Notes: generated by a model not told the origin, from the sequence alone. Positions 31,199-39,654 are shown, numbered from the stretch's first letter. The stretch: DNA of 43,921 nucleotides from Pyrinomonadaceae bacterium (GCA_019694395.1 JAIBCC010000041.1:1-43921); one strand, 5' to 3'. Numbers and translations are program-made.

Positions 31199-31753
31199 AA
31201 AAACCGAATTTGGCGTGAGACAATAATCAAGTTTCACGTCAAATTCATTTATTTCAATTGATTCTATCGGCGGAAAATAGCTAACTCCGATTTTCAAACA
31301 ATCAGTTCTGCATTTGGCTAAAAATTTGTCGTAAAAGCCTTTACCGTAACCAACCCGATAACCGCGTTTATCAAAACACAATAACGGAACAATCACTGCA
31401 TCAAATAACTTTTCGTCCGCCAAATCGTTTCCGACAGGTTCGTCAATTCCCCAACGACTGACGATAACCTCTGTTTTTGTCGTAAATTCCAGATGTTCTA
31501 AAACTTCATTACCTACACGCGGAACATAGGTTTTAAGGTGTGGAAAATCCTGCCGAAGTTTTTCATAAATAAATTTTGTGTCAACTTCTCCATTTTTTTC
31601 AATGGATAAAAAAAGATGCAGATTTTTGAAACTTTCAACGGCGAAATTTGCGAAAAATTGATCGGCGATTTGCTGAGATAATTTTTGCCGCTCTTGAACT
31701 GAAAGCGATTTTTGTTTGATCAGAAAAGTTCTGCGAAGTTCGGATTTGGTCAT
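31196..31753 (-). CDS. 5-formyltetrahydrofolate cyclo-ligase
   Basis: 185 residues. Landmarks: the N-terminal SELRRTFLIKQKSL, the phosphate-binding RGYRVGYGKGFYDKFLA, and the pocket segment DAVIVPLLCFDKRG. Known: it converts 5-formyl-THF to 5,10-methenyl-THF with ATP (MTHFS, bacterial ygfA/fau) in the cytosol. The ATG at 31753 overlaps the stop of the upstream lytic-transglycosylase-like gene (ATGA type), so it is the last gene of an operon with mnmA. Confidence 0.95.
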   Translation of the reverse strand: MTKSELRRTFLIKQKSLSVQERQKLSQQIADQFFANFAVESFKNLHLFLSIEKNGEVDTKFIYEKLRQDFPHLKTYVPRVGNEVLEHLEFTTKTEVIVSRWGIDEPVGNDLADEKLFDAVIVPLLCFDKRGYRVGYGKGFYDKFLAKCRTDCLKIGVSYFPPIESIEINEFDVKLDYCLTPNSVF

Positions 31754-32640
31754 TGATTTTCTTGAGACTTTTTGTAAAATTTCCGCATCCTATCGGCAAA
31801 CATTTGACCTTTTCCGCTCGGCACACGAATAATGTAAGGTTCAGGTGGCGTAACTCCTAATATCAATTCGGGATTAAGGTTTGCCAAATTTTCAATAGGA
31901 GTTTCTGAAAGTTTAGAAATTGTGGCAAAAGTAGTCGAAGGTGGAACTCGAACAAGTTCATATAAAATCGGCGCATCTTTTTTGATATTAGCAAAACCAT
32001 ATTGTTCTGGATCATTTGCAATTAAGATTGTCGCCAAAACATTGGGCACAAAATTTCGAGTTTCGCGGGGTAAATATCGGAAAATTTTCCAATAATCTTT
32101 TGTATTTGCTTTTTTAATTGCCAAATCAACATTCTTTTCACCCGCTTCATACGCGCCTAAAGCAAGCTCCCAATTTTGGTCGTATTTGTTGAAAAGAAAT
32201 TTCAAATATTGAGCCGTTGCGCGAGTTGCCTTTTCAAAACTTCGGGTTTCATCAAGATATTTCGTTTTTCTTAAACCATACTTTGACGCAATTGTTGGTG
32301 GAAATACCCATAATGTTTTCAGGGAATTCGCCCACATTCTTTCTATTTGACTAATCCGAAATAAATTTTCAGGAATACCTTCTTCAGTAAAAATTCGCCG
32401 GAGCATTTTTTCCTGAGTTCCGACACGAAATAATGCAAGTTTCAATACATTACGCCCACGACTTTGATAATACTTGATGTGTTTTTGAATAATCGGATTT
32501 GACTGAATTTCTAATTTTATAGGAGTGCTTTTGATTATTTGGATTTTCTCATATTCTTCGGGTGTTTCCTGAGAAAGAGCATTTTTGCTAGCTAAAAGGC
32601 AAATGAGAAATAACAAAACTACAAACCAAGTTTTTTTCAT
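31750..32640 (-). CDS. MltD-like lytic transglycosylase homologue with degenerate active-site region
   Basis: The ATG at 32640 leads a signal peptide (KKTWFVVLLFLICLLASKNA). The GH23-like domain is recognised by GIPENLFRISQIERMW (in the place of the catalytic VES), IASKYGL, WELALGAYEAGEKNVDLAI and LPRETRNFVPNVLATILI. These match MltD-type soluble or membrane lytic transglycosylases. The hallmark GLWQF/GLMQ block is altered to TLWVFPPTI and the ES pair to ER. Activity is therefore doubtful. LysM-like repeats typical of MltD are not clear, but PSTTFATISKLSETPIENLA may be one. It starts 4 nt after mnmA and overlaps the cyclo-ligase. Confidence 0.82.
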   Translation of the reverse strand: MKKTWFVVLLFLICLLASKNALSQETPEEYEKIQIIKSTPIKLEIQSNPIIQKHIKYYQSRGRNVLKLALFRVGTQEKMLRRIFTEEGIPENLFRISQIERMWANSLKTLWVFPPTIASKYGLRKTKYLDETRSFEKATRATAQYLKFLFNKYDQNWELALGAYEAGEKNVDLAIKKANTKDYWKIFRYLPRETRNFVPNVLATILIANDPEQYGFANIKKDAPILYELVRVPPSTTFATISKLSETPIENLANLNPELILGVTPPEPYIIRVPSGKGQMFADRMRKFYKKSQENQ

Positions 32641-32644
32641 AATT

Positions 32645-33772
32645 TCATCCCTCATCCTTCCGAATAATCCATCCTCCGCCGACAACTTCTTCGCCAGTTT
32701 CAGTGTCATAAAAAACCGTTGCTTGTCCGGGGGTGATTGCGTCTTGAGGTTCATCAAAAACAATTCTCGCGTGTGCGTCGGGCAAGGCGTGAATGGTGGC
32801 AGGTGCAGGTTCGTGACGATAGCGCACTTTGACCAGGGCGCGGACAGGTTCGTTTGGTTCGTCAAATTTAACCCAATTAACGCCTTTGGCAATGAATTCG
32901 AGTGAGCCGAGTTCTTCTTTTTCGCCGACAATGATTTGATTTTTCAGCCGTTCGATTTTCACCACATACAAAGGTTTTTCGTGAGCGATGCCCAAACCGC
33001 GCCGTTGTCCGATGGTATAACGATGAATTCCGGTGTGTTCGCCCAGAACTTTACCTTGCTGATTGACGATTTCGCCTTTGTCGGGAATTTCAGCTTCGCG
33101 GTTTTCGTGTTCCAGATAACGGTCAATAAATCCCGAATAATTTCCGTCCGGCACAAAGCAAATTTCTTGTGATTCGGCTTTTTCGGCGGTGTAGAGATTG
33201 TTTTCACGGGCAACTTCGCGGACTTCCGATTTAAGCATTTCGCCCAGCGGAAAAAGTGAGCGCGAAAGCTGGTCTTGCGTCAATTCCCACAAAAAATAAC
33301 TCTGGTCTTTCCAATGATTTTTGCCTCGAAAGAGACGGTAACGATTCGTTTTTTCATCAAATTCGACTCGGGCATAATGTCCCGTTGCTACTTTGTCGCA
33401 ACCCAGCGAAAGTGCCATTCGGTCCAATGAATTGAATTTCAAACGTGAGTTACACGCCACGCACGGAATCGGCGTTTCTCCATCTAAATAGCTCTGCACA
33501 AACGGATTAACCACATCACGTTCAAAATCTTTTTCCAGATTAAGCACATAGAAAGGCATTCCGAGCGTTTCAGCTACTCGACGGGCATCGTAAACGTCAT
33601 CCAGCGAACAACAACGACTGGGAAGAGGATCGCCGTTTTCGTCCACATTGATATTTCGGCGTTGATTCCACAACTGCATCGTAAAACCGACTAATTCGTG
33701 ACCTTGTTCTTTGAGAATTGCGGCGGCGGCTGATGAATCAACTCCGCCGCTCATTGCTACTGCTATTTTCAT
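32645..33772 (-). CDS. mnmA: tRNA-specific 2-thiouridylase
   Basis: 375 residues starting MKIAVAMSGGVDSSAAAAIL, with the PP-loop SGGVDSS binding ATP. Catalytic cysteines lie in PCVACNSRLKFN and SQEICFVPDGNYSGF. DKVATGHYARVE and GQRRGLGIA complete the signature. It thiolates U34 of tRNA-Lys, tRNA-Glu and tRNA-Gln using sulfur passed from a cysteine desulfurase/TusE-like relay. First gene of the mnmA / transglycosylase-like / cyclo-ligase operon. Confidence 0.97.
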   Translation of the reverse strand: MKIAVAMSGGVDSSAAAAILKEQGHELVGFTMQLWNQRRNINVDENGDPLPSRCCSLDDVYDARRVAETLGMPFYVLNLEKDFERDVVNPFVQSYLDGETPIPCVACNSRLKFNSLDRMALSLGCDKVATGHYARVEFDEKTNRYRLFRGKNHWKDQSYFLWELTQDQLSRSLFPLGEMLKSEVREVARENNLYTAEKAESQEICFVPDGNYSGFIDRYLEHENREAEIPDKGEIVNQQGKVLGEHTGIHRYTIGQRRGLGIAHEKPLYVVKIERLKNQIIVGEKEELGSLEFIAKGVNWVKFDEPNEPVRALVKVRYRHEPAPATIHALPDAHARIVFDEPQDAITPGQATVFYDTETGEEVVGGGWIIRKDEG

Positions 33773-33886
33773 TTTCTAACCACTCAAAATACTAAATTTT
33801 GCCAAAGCAAACTTTAATTATAGCAAAGGTGTGAAAAATGTAAGAGAAACGGTTGAAATGAAAATTTTTGATTGCTAATAACCAAA

Positions 33887-34012
33887 GGAACGCCACGCTT
33901 CTAGCTGGCAATGAGCGCGAGAGCGCGAACATTCAAGTTTAAGTAAAAGTTGCGTTTAGCTAAAATTTGTTATGTCGTTTCCGACATTTGCCGGCTGGAA
34001 GCACGGCGTTCC
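33887..34012. repeat. REPIN-like palindromic element B
   Basis: 126 bp, in the reverse orientation to element A. Its ends are GGAACGCCACGCTTCTAGC and GGCTGGAAGCACGGCGTTCC. Inside are a CGCG-AGAG-CGCG type hairpin, an AT spacer with GTTTAAGTAAAAGTT, and a locus-specific hairpin TGTCG/CGACA. It fills most of the otherwise gene-free 33773-34084 gap, in which I see nothing else. Confidence 0.9.
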
Positions 34013-34084
34013 GTCTGCAAACATATTTTATTTTTAATTTTGTCTCACCAGCCGTGACAAATAAGACTTTTTATTTCGGATAGT

Positions 34085-34636
34085 CTAATCTTTGTAGGCT
34101 TTTTCCGCATTATGAATTCTGGTAAGAATAAAACCGATCCAAACTATTGTTAGAATAATCAGCAAAATAATGATTCCGACGGGAACCCAATCTGCCGTAT
34201 TTCTGCCGACAAAGCGGAGAAAAGGATTTAAATCAAGAGAAAAATGATAACTCAGCACAAAAGGCAACACACCAAGCACAATAATCAGATATGGATACAG
34301 GATTCGGGTCAAAGTTAATCTTTTTTTCTCAAGTAAATTAAACAGTTGCTGTTCTCCGCTCCGGTCATATTTATATTTTCGGGGCTTTATCTTCCAAACC
34401 GACAAAGGAATGATAGGCACAAAACAAAGCGTAAACCAGCGAGTCGCTTCAAAATTTCCGTCTTCCACCGGACGATAATCGAGCATCATCACTCCAAAAC
34501 CATCAAAAGAGGTTGTCTTGGCAGGCGTTAAATTCTCTTCCATCTGCTCCCTTAACGCTTTCATTTGATTGGTGATTTTCTTTAATTCAGATTCGACTTC
34601 ATTAGTTTGATCAACAGATTCTTCCAGGTTTGACAT
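34085..34636 (-). CDS. Two-helix membrane protein of unknown function
   Basis: The start at 34636 is set by an SD (AAAGGAGAAA) just before MSNLEESVDQTNEV; the longer form would read into a repeat-rich leader. 183 residues. A coiled-coil-like N-terminus (ELKKITNQMKALREQMEEN) precedes a conserved segment FDGFGVMMLDYRPVEDGN, with ATRWFTLCFVPIIPLSVWK. This type of segment is common in bacterial membrane proteins annotated as hypothetical. Two transmembrane helices follow (LYPYLIIVLGVLPFVLSYHF, VGIIILLIILTIVWIGFIL). No function assigned. Confidence 0.75.
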   Translation of the reverse strand: MSNLEESVDQTNEVESELKKITNQMKALREQMEENLTPAKTTSFDGFGVMMLDYRPVEDGNFEATRWFTLCFVPIIPLSVWKIKPRKYKYDRSGEQQLFNLLEKKRLTLTRILYPYLIIVLGVLPFVLSYHFSLDLNPFLRFVGRNTADWVPVGIIILLIILTIVWIGFILTRIHNAEKAYKD

Positions 34637-34746
34637 TACAAATTTCTCCTTTATTTTTGATTCAAAAATAATCTCTCTATTTGTAATCGCAAGAAATTTA
34701 GGAGAAAAAGAGCATTTTTTTTTGTTGATAAAAAAGAAAAACAATT

Positions 34747-34854
34747 TAACGCCAAGACGCAACGCAGCAAAGGCGCGAAGACTTATTAAATACTAAAAAA
34801 ATAACAGGCTTTCAAAAAACCTGGCGGCTTTGCGGACTTGGCGACTTTGCGTTA
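34747..34854. repeat. Inverted repeat of AACGC(C)AAGACGC-type units
   Basis: The left arm TAACGCCAAGACGCAACGCA and the right arm reading GCGACTTTGCGTTA at its end are inverse, imperfect copies of tandem GCAAAGnCG units. The same family is at 42814-42951. It separates the membrane protein from the amine oxidase gene. Confidence 0.85.
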
Positions 34855-34866
34855 AAAACATTGCTC

Positions 34867-36474
34867 CTAACGGAAATTAACAGGTAAAATTTCTTTTGCT
34901 ACCCGCAAGCCGTGATAAAAAGCCTCTTCAAAAAGTGCAACGCCGCTTAGATCGGAATGGGCAAAATGGATATTGCGATAAGGTTTTTGAGCTTGTTCGC
35001 GCACGCCTGACCAGAGAAAATTCGGACGCGGAGAGATCATTGCGTGTCCCCAACGCATTACATCCAAACGGGTTACGAGTTCCCGAATATCCTTGTGCGC
35101 TCTGGATAGATCAGTCAGGCAAATATCGGCTAACTGCTCCCAATTTAAGCCAAAAAGTTTAGCGCGGGCATTTTCTTCGGCACACATCGGATAGTAATAA
35201 GTAAAAACGGTTTGCCCGTAATCCATCCCTTTTTGGTGCGTGGCGACCACATAACCCAGACTTGGACTTTCGTAAATCACATTATCCCATGCTAACGGAA
35301 AATCTTTGGTAAACCTCTGCTGCGGGCGGTCTTTGAGGGTTAAGTTTGCCACAAACCACGCATTATGCTGGAATTGGTCGGCGTAGCTTTCCGTAAAATC
35401 ACGAATCAAATATTTCGCCGTAAAGATCGGTGAAGAGAAAATGATGTTTTCACAATGTAATCCGCGAAGCTCTTTAGTTTCCGTATTTAAATAAACAATA
35501 TCAACGCCTTTTTCTTTTGGAATTAGCTGCATTGCCAAACTGTTCAGGCGGATTTTGTCTTTAACTTTTTCGCTCAAATAGTTGGCAAAATGTCCGTTGC
35601 CTTCAGGAAAAGTGATGAAAGGCTGAGATTCTTCGCCGCTTTTGCGAACACGCGAACAAAAATAAAAAAGTCCCGCCCACGCCGAAGTTTGGTCAACTTT
35701 TAAGCCGTAATCATCCCGTGTAGCATAGTCGCAATAACGAATCAGACGCTCCGAATCAAAGCCTTTTTGTTTGAGCCATTCGGCAAAAGTAATTTTGTCT
35801 AAGGCTAAAACTTCTGCCTCGGTCGAACAATTTGCAATCGGTAAAACAAAGGCTCGTTTGCCAGATTTATCGCGCCAATTTACCCAAAGATCAATCTGTT
35901 TTTGGAATTCGGCGTATTGACGCAAATCTTCTTCGCTTGCGCCGACACGCAAATAAAGACCTTCATACCAACGCCCTTTGTAAAAAACTCTTTCCTCCGG
36001 CTCACGGCATAAAAACTGTTCGGGAACAATAATTTCACCGTTTTTGTCTGTGCCTTCAACGAGCTTCATTTCATCCAAAAGCGAAATCAATTCGGTATTT
36101 TCTTTGAATGGAATCGGCAGATAATGCGCTGCCCAGGGATATGAAATAAAGTCGTTTTTTCCGCTCCGAGCCGTTCCACCAATCGCTGATTCCAATTCAA
36201 GCAAAACAAAATCGTTGAAATTTTCTTTTCTGAATTTCCAAGCCGCTGAAAGCCCCGAAATTCCGCCGCCGACAATCGCAACTTTGACGTTTTCCCAATT
36301 ATTTGCCGGAACTTCCACGTTCCGATGTTCACGCAAAATATGCCCAATATCTACGGATTGTCCGATTATTTCGCCTGCGGGGAGCAGAGTTTCAGACGTT
36401 GAACGACACGCCGAAAGAGCAAACGGTAAACCAAGAAAAGCAGTTAAAATTTCGCGGCGGGTAAATTTCGGCAT
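34867..36474 (-). CDS. Tat-exported FAD-dependent amine oxidase-like lipoprotein
   Basis: 535 residues. The N-terminus MPKFTRREILTAFLGLPFA with LSAC gives a twin-arginine signal (TRREIL) plus a lipobox, suggesting export as a folded, lipid-anchored flavoprotein. The FAD-binding GxGxxG is VAIVGGGISGLSAAWKF, and ELESAIGGTARSGKNDF is the second dinucleotide segment. C-terminal HFAHSDLSGVALFEEAFYHG is the FAD-contacting end of the amine-oxidase family. Known: NAD(P)/FAD-dependent amine oxidases and protoporphyrinogen-oxidase-like enzymes. The substrate is unknown. Confidence 0.88.
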   Translation of the reverse strand: MPKFTRREILTAFLGLPFALSACRSTSETLLPAGEIIGQSVDIGHILREHRNVEVPANNWENVKVAIVGGGISGLSAAWKFRKENFNDFVLLELESAIGGTARSGKNDFISYPWAAHYLPIPFKENTELISLLDEMKLVEGTDKNGEIIVPEQFLCREPEERVFYKGRWYEGLYLRVGASEEDLRQYAEFQKQIDLWVNWRDKSGKRAFVLPIANCSTEAEVLALDKITFAEWLKQKGFDSERLIRYCDYATRDDYGLKVDQTSAWAGLFYFCSRVRKSGEESQPFITFPEGNGHFANYLSEKVKDKIRLNSLAMQLIPKEKGVDIVYLNTETKELRGLHCENIIFSSPIFTAKYLIRDFTESYADQFQHNAWFVANLTLKDRPQQRFTKDFPLAWDNVIYESPSLGYVVATHQKGMDYGQTVFTYYYPMCAEENARAKLFGLNWEQLADICLTDLSRAHKDIRELVTRLDVMRWGHAMISPRPNFLWSGVREQAQKPYRNIHFAHSDLSGVALFEEAFYHGLRVAKEILPVNFR

Positions 36475-36649
36475 TATTTTCTAAAAGAAGTATTTCATTA
36501 CTTTAATTGTCGTCTAAAACAGTTGCAAGTAATTCAGTTAATAAATCAAATAATCATCAATTACTCAGGTTGTATTAATTTATTACACAAATTATTTTTA
36601 AGAAATTCCGTGAGCTATTAAACATCATATTTACAATAGTTTACGCTAT

Positions 36650-36664
36650 TGGCATTATTTTTGC
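36650..36664 (+). promoter_or_regulatory. Sigma-54 (-24/-12) promoter of the BON gene
   Basis: TGGCATTATTTTTGC matches the TGGCAC-N5-TTGC consensus with GG and GC exactly 10 nt apart. The predicted transcription start is near 36676, giving a ~54-nt leader with an SD before ATG 36730. An activator (bEBP) gene and its upstream site are not visible. Confidence 0.72.
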
Positions 36665-36729
36665 CGTTAGTAAAAGGCGAGACGACACGTTCAAAACGAA
36701 CGGGAAAATTTATCAAAAGGAGTAAAAAT

Positions 36730-36993
36730 ATGAACGATAATCTTATCAAAAATAAAATTACAAATTATTTTAGAAAAACGCGCTTTTTTGATCTCTCTCA
36801 GATTAAAGTTTTCGTTCAAAGCGGAGTTGTTCTGTTAGTTGGAACTGTTTTAAACGAAGATGATAAAGAGTTTGCTGAATTTTTTGCTAAAAGAGTAGAT
36901 GGTGTAAGAAATGTAATATCCAGAGTGGAGTTGATGTCCGAGGCAATTACTTTACAATTACCTCCGCTTCATTCAATCCTTAGTCAGGCATAA
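36730..36993 (+). CDS. Small BON-domain protein
   Basis: The start at 36730 follows the SD AAAAGGAG (36716-36723). 87 residues of a single BON domain, with KVFVQSGVVLLVGTVLNEDD and KRVDGVRNVISRVELM. Known: BON domains bind phospholipid or other hydrophobic ligands, usually in the periplasm. This one has no signal peptide, so it would be cytoplasmic. A sigma-54 promoter lies upstream and a strong terminator downstream, so it is a single-gene unit. A stress role is inferred only from that promoter. Confidence 0.85.
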   Translation: MNDNLIKNKITNYFRKTRFFDLSQIKVFVQSGVVLLVGTVLNEDDKEFAEFFAKRVDGVRNVISRVELMSEAITLQLPPLHSILSQA

Positions 36994-37016
36994 TATAGAT
37001 TTTTAATTTAAAGGGA

Positions 37017-37056
37017 AAATACCGGAAAAATTCAAATGAATTATCCGGTATTTTTG
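37017..37056. terminator. Long-stem terminator between BON and ettA
   Basis: AAATACCGGA and TCCGGTATTT form the stem, extended by an inner AAATTC/GAATT, and TTTTTG follows on the + strand. It lies between the convergent BON and ettA genes and could serve both. Confidence 0.85.
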
Positions 37057-37060
37057 TTTC

Positions 37061-38749
37061 TTAGTCTCTAGTTAAATTGCGATATTTAATGCGATGCGGT
37101 TGGTCGGCATCGTGTCCAACCCGGCGTTTGCGGTCTTCTTCGTATTGCGAAAAATTACCGTCGAAATAGACGACTTTGGAATCGCCTTCAAACGCTAAAA
37201 TATGCGTCGCAATTCTATCCAAAAACCATCTATCGTGCGAAATTACCACCGCGCAACCGCCGAAATTTTCCAAAGCTTCTTCGAGCGCACGCATCGTGTT
37301 GACATCCAGATCGTTGGTCGGTTCGTCCAAAAGTAACACATTTGCACCGGATTTCAGCATTTTTGCTAAATGCACACGATTTCGTTCTCCGCCTGAAAGC
37401 TGTCCGACTCGTTTTTGTTGGTCAGAACCCGAAAAATTGAAGCGTGAAACGTAGGCGCGGGCATTCATTTCGCGTTTGCCTAATTGAACCAAATCCAAAC
37501 CGTCCGAAATTTCATCAAACAAAGTTTTGTTATCATCCAGAGCATCGCGTGATTGGTCAACGTAGCCGAGTTTGACGGTTTCACCAACTTTGAAATCGCC
37601 CGAATCTGCGGTTTCTTGTCCCGTAATCATTCTGAACAAAGTGGTTTTACCCGCACCGTTCGGACCGATGACACCCACAATTCCGCCTTTCGGCAAGGAA
37701 AATTCCAAATCTTCAAACAACAATTTATCGCCGTAACCTTTGGAAACGCCGTGCGCTTCTATGACAATATCGCCCAATCTTTCACCCGCCGGAATATAAA
37801 GTTCGAGCGTTTCATTACGTTTTTCCGATTCCTCGGCGACCAATTTTTCGTAGTCGTTGATACGTGCTTTTGATTTGGCGTGACGACCTTTCGGCGACAT
37901 CCGAATCCATTCCAGTTCGCGTTCCAAAGTCTTTTGGCGTTTGTCATCCTGTTTTTGTTCAACCGCCAAACGCACCTGTTTTTGCTCCAACCAACTTGAA
38001 TAATTTCCCTGATACGGAATTCCTTCACCGCGATCCAATTCAAGAATCCAACCCGCCACATTATCGAGAAAATATCTATCGTGAGTAACGGCAATGACCG
38101 TTCCTTCGTAACGCGCGAGATGCTGTTCAAGCCACGCGACGGTTTCCGCGTCCAAATGGTTGGTCGGCTCATCCAACAGCAAAACATCAGGCTTTTGCAG
38201 TAAAAGTCGGCACAGAGCGACACGGCGTTTTTCTCCGCCCGAAAGATTTTTGATCGGTGTATCAGGTGGTGGACAGCGCAAAGCGTCCATCGCCATTTCG
38301 AGCCGCGAGTCCAAATCCCAAGCGTCGGCGTGGTCGAGTTTTTCCTGCACTTCGCCTTGCCGTTCGATAAGCGCATTCATCTCGTCATCCGTCATCGGCT
38401 CGGCAAATTTCATATTGATCTCTTCAAATTCCTTCAGTAAATCAACCGTTGACTGCACCGCTTCTTCGACGATTTCTTTAACCGTTTTGTTTTCGTCGAG
38501 CTTCGGTTCTTGCTCTAAATATCCGACCGAATAGCCTTTGGAAAAAACGACTTCGCCGTTGAAATCTTTATCAGTTCCGGCAATTATCCGCAAAAGCGAA
38601 GATTTTCCCGCGCCGTTTAACCCGAGAACGCCGATTTTCGCGCCGTAAAAAAATGAAAGGTAAATGTCTTTGAGAACAGGTTTCTTTTCGTAAAACTTGC
38701 TCACTTTGACCATTGAAAAAATGATTTTATTTGGTTCGTGATTGCTCAT
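37061..38749 (-). CDS. ettA: ABC-F translation factor EttA
   Basis: 562 residues. The ATG at 38749 is used; a further 11 codons (MFASKMLAFQI) come from the neighbouring repeat and are spurious. Two ABC domains: Walker A GLNGAGKSS and GPNGAGKTT; signatures LSGGEKRR and LSGGERNR; Walker B VLLLDEPTNHLD and VLLLDEPTNDLD. The linker RQKTLERELEWIRMSPKGRH and the EttA arm region are present. Known: EttA binds the ribosomal E site and gates translation by ATP/ADP ratio. No transmembrane parts. REPIN C begins 5 nt beyond the start. Confidence 0.96.
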   Translation of the reverse strand: MSNHEPNKIIFSMVKVSKFYEKKPVLKDIYLSFFYGAKIGVLGLNGAGKSSLLRIIAGTDKDFNGEVVFSKGYSVGYLEQEPKLDENKTVKEIVEEAVQSTVDLLKEFEEINMKFAEPMTDDEMNALIERQGEVQEKLDHADAWDLDSRLEMAMDALRCPPPDTPIKNLSGGEKRRVALCRLLLQKPDVLLLDEPTNHLDAETVAWLEQHLARYEGTVIAVTHDRYFLDNVAGWILELDRGEGIPYQGNYSSWLEQKQVRLAVEQKQDDKRQKTLERELEWIRMSPKGRHAKSKARINDYEKLVAEESEKRNETLELYIPAGERLGDIVIEAHGVSKGYGDKLLFEDLEFSLPKGGIVGVIGPNGAGKTTLFRMITGQETADSGDFKVGETVKLGYVDQSRDALDDNKTLFDEISDGLDLVQLGKREMNARAYVSRFNFSGSDQQKRVGQLSGGERNRVHLAKMLKSGANVLLLDEPTNDLDVNTMRALEEALENFGGCAVVISHDRWFLDRIATHILAFEGDSKVVYFDGNFSQYEEDRKRRVGHDADQPHRIKYRNLTRD

Positions 38750-38754
38750 AATTT

Positions 38755-38881
38755 GGAACGCCAGCATCTTGCTGGCAAACATTGCAACGCAATGTAGCTA
38801 TGTTTAAGTAAAAGTCAACTCTAAATTACAGTTCAATTGTTCGCGCTGTGCGCTCAATGCCAGCTAGAAGCGTGGCGTTCC
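38755..38881. repeat. REPIN-like palindromic element C (RAYT-proximal)
   Basis: About 127 bp. The left end GGAACGCCAGCATCTTGCTGGC folds on itself (GCCAGCA/TGCTGGC). Then come a locus hairpin ATTGC/GCAAT, the AT spacer with GTTTAAGTAAAAGT, a GCGC-TGT-GCGC hairpin and TCAATGCCAGCTAGAAGCG, ending TGGCGTTCC. It overlaps the 3' end of the RAYT gene (last six codons and TAG). Confidence 0.92.
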
Positions 38882-39466
38882 AAAGGCACTGCTAAATTCC
38901 CAATCGCTTGATTTCTGGCAAAGTCCTGCTTTAACAGGATTATTTTCAATATATCGCCAAGTCTTTTCAAAATGTTCGTAATCTCTAATGTATCGGTCAA
39001 AAGCTTCGCGCATCCAAAACTTGCCGCTTCTTTGCAACACTTTATTGGCTTCGGTTGCTGTAAATGATTTGAACGAATGCAAAATTTTCTCTAATGACCA
39101 ATTATTTATTGGTTTCAACAAAAGATGAATATGATTCGGCATAATCACCCAAGCAAAAAGTTTATACCTTTCTCCATTGTATTTTTCCAATGAATCTTTA
39201 ACAACTTTGGCAACTTCTCTTTTTTTCAAAAAACATTCACCGTAACCTGAATCAAGAAATTTTTCAATCAAAATCATTGTCTCTCGGTCAATATTTTCAA
39301 TCTCTTTTGCCTCAAGTTCAGCGCGAAATCTTTCCAAAACGGTTTGCGGCAATGAATCAAATAATCGGCAAGTAATAAACTGTGTCGTTGAGCCTCCATC
39401 AAAATGCGGTAAGTAGCCGCGAGAATACCATCCTTTTGGTGAGTTTTCTTTTTGAGGTTCTTCCAT
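38864..39466 (-). CDS. REP-associated tyrosine transposase (RAYT, Y1_Tnp/IS200-like)
   Basis: 200 residues. The HUH motif is PNHIHLLLKP (His-x-His pair), the catalytic tyrosine region is FDRYIRDYEHFEKTW, and YIENNPVKAGL plus DWEFSSA are the RAYT hallmarks. The N-terminal GWYSRGYLPHFDGG is typical of this RAYT subgroup. Known: RAYTs are single-copy domesticated relatives of IS200/IS605 Y1 transposases that spread REP/REPIN palindromes. The gene is bracketed by REPIN C and REPIN D (38755-38881, 39485-39654), and its stop codon lies in C. Two further REPINs are in the window. Confidence 0.93.
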   Translation of the reverse strand: MEEPQKENSPKGWYSRGYLPHFDGGSTTQFITCRLFDSLPQTVLERFRAELEAKEIENIDRETMILIEKFLDSGYGECFLKKREVAKVVKDSLEKYNGERYKLFAWVIMPNHIHLLLKPINNWSLEKILHSFKSFTATEANKVLQRSGKFWMREAFDRYIRDYEHFEKTWRYIENNPVKAGLCQKSSDWEFSSAFGTPRF

Positions 39467-39484
39467 AAAAAATGCTCATCAAAC

Positions 39485-39654
39485 GGAACACCAGCATCTT
39501 GCTGGCAAACGTCGCGTGAGCGGCGTAATTGTGTTTATCAAAATTCTAGTTTAAGTTAAATTTAATGACGTAAATAATTTTTTGTAATCTGTTAACTTGC
39601 TAAACTTGAATTATTCGCGCTGTGCGTTCAATGCCGTCAGGATGACGGCGTTCC
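39485..39654. repeat. REPIN-like palindromic element D
   Basis: 170 bp, the longest copy. The left end GGAACACCAGCATCTTGCTGG forms the hairpin CCAGCA/TGCTGG. It continues with a GTCGCG/GCGGCG-type locus hairpin, an AT spacer of ~80 nt, a GCGC-TGT-GCG hairpin and a right end GCCGTCAGGATGACGGC followed by GTTCC. It lies 18 nt upstream of the RAYT start codon. Confidence 0.9.

Noticed and set aside
34039..34061. TTTGTC/GACAAA hairpin as terminator of the 34085-34636 gene
   Set aside because: Stem of 6 bp with an 11-nt loop and no T-run on the relevant strand; too weak.
38749..38782. Longer EttA N-terminus (MFASKMLAFQI)
   Set aside because: These codons are the reverse of the REPIN C left end, and EttA homologues start at MS-type residues near 38749.
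38864..39466. Complete IS200/IS605 insertion sequence
   Set aside because: There is no TnpB partner, the copy is single in the window, and the NNPVKAGL-type tail is RAYT-like; flanks are REPIN elements rather than IS ends.
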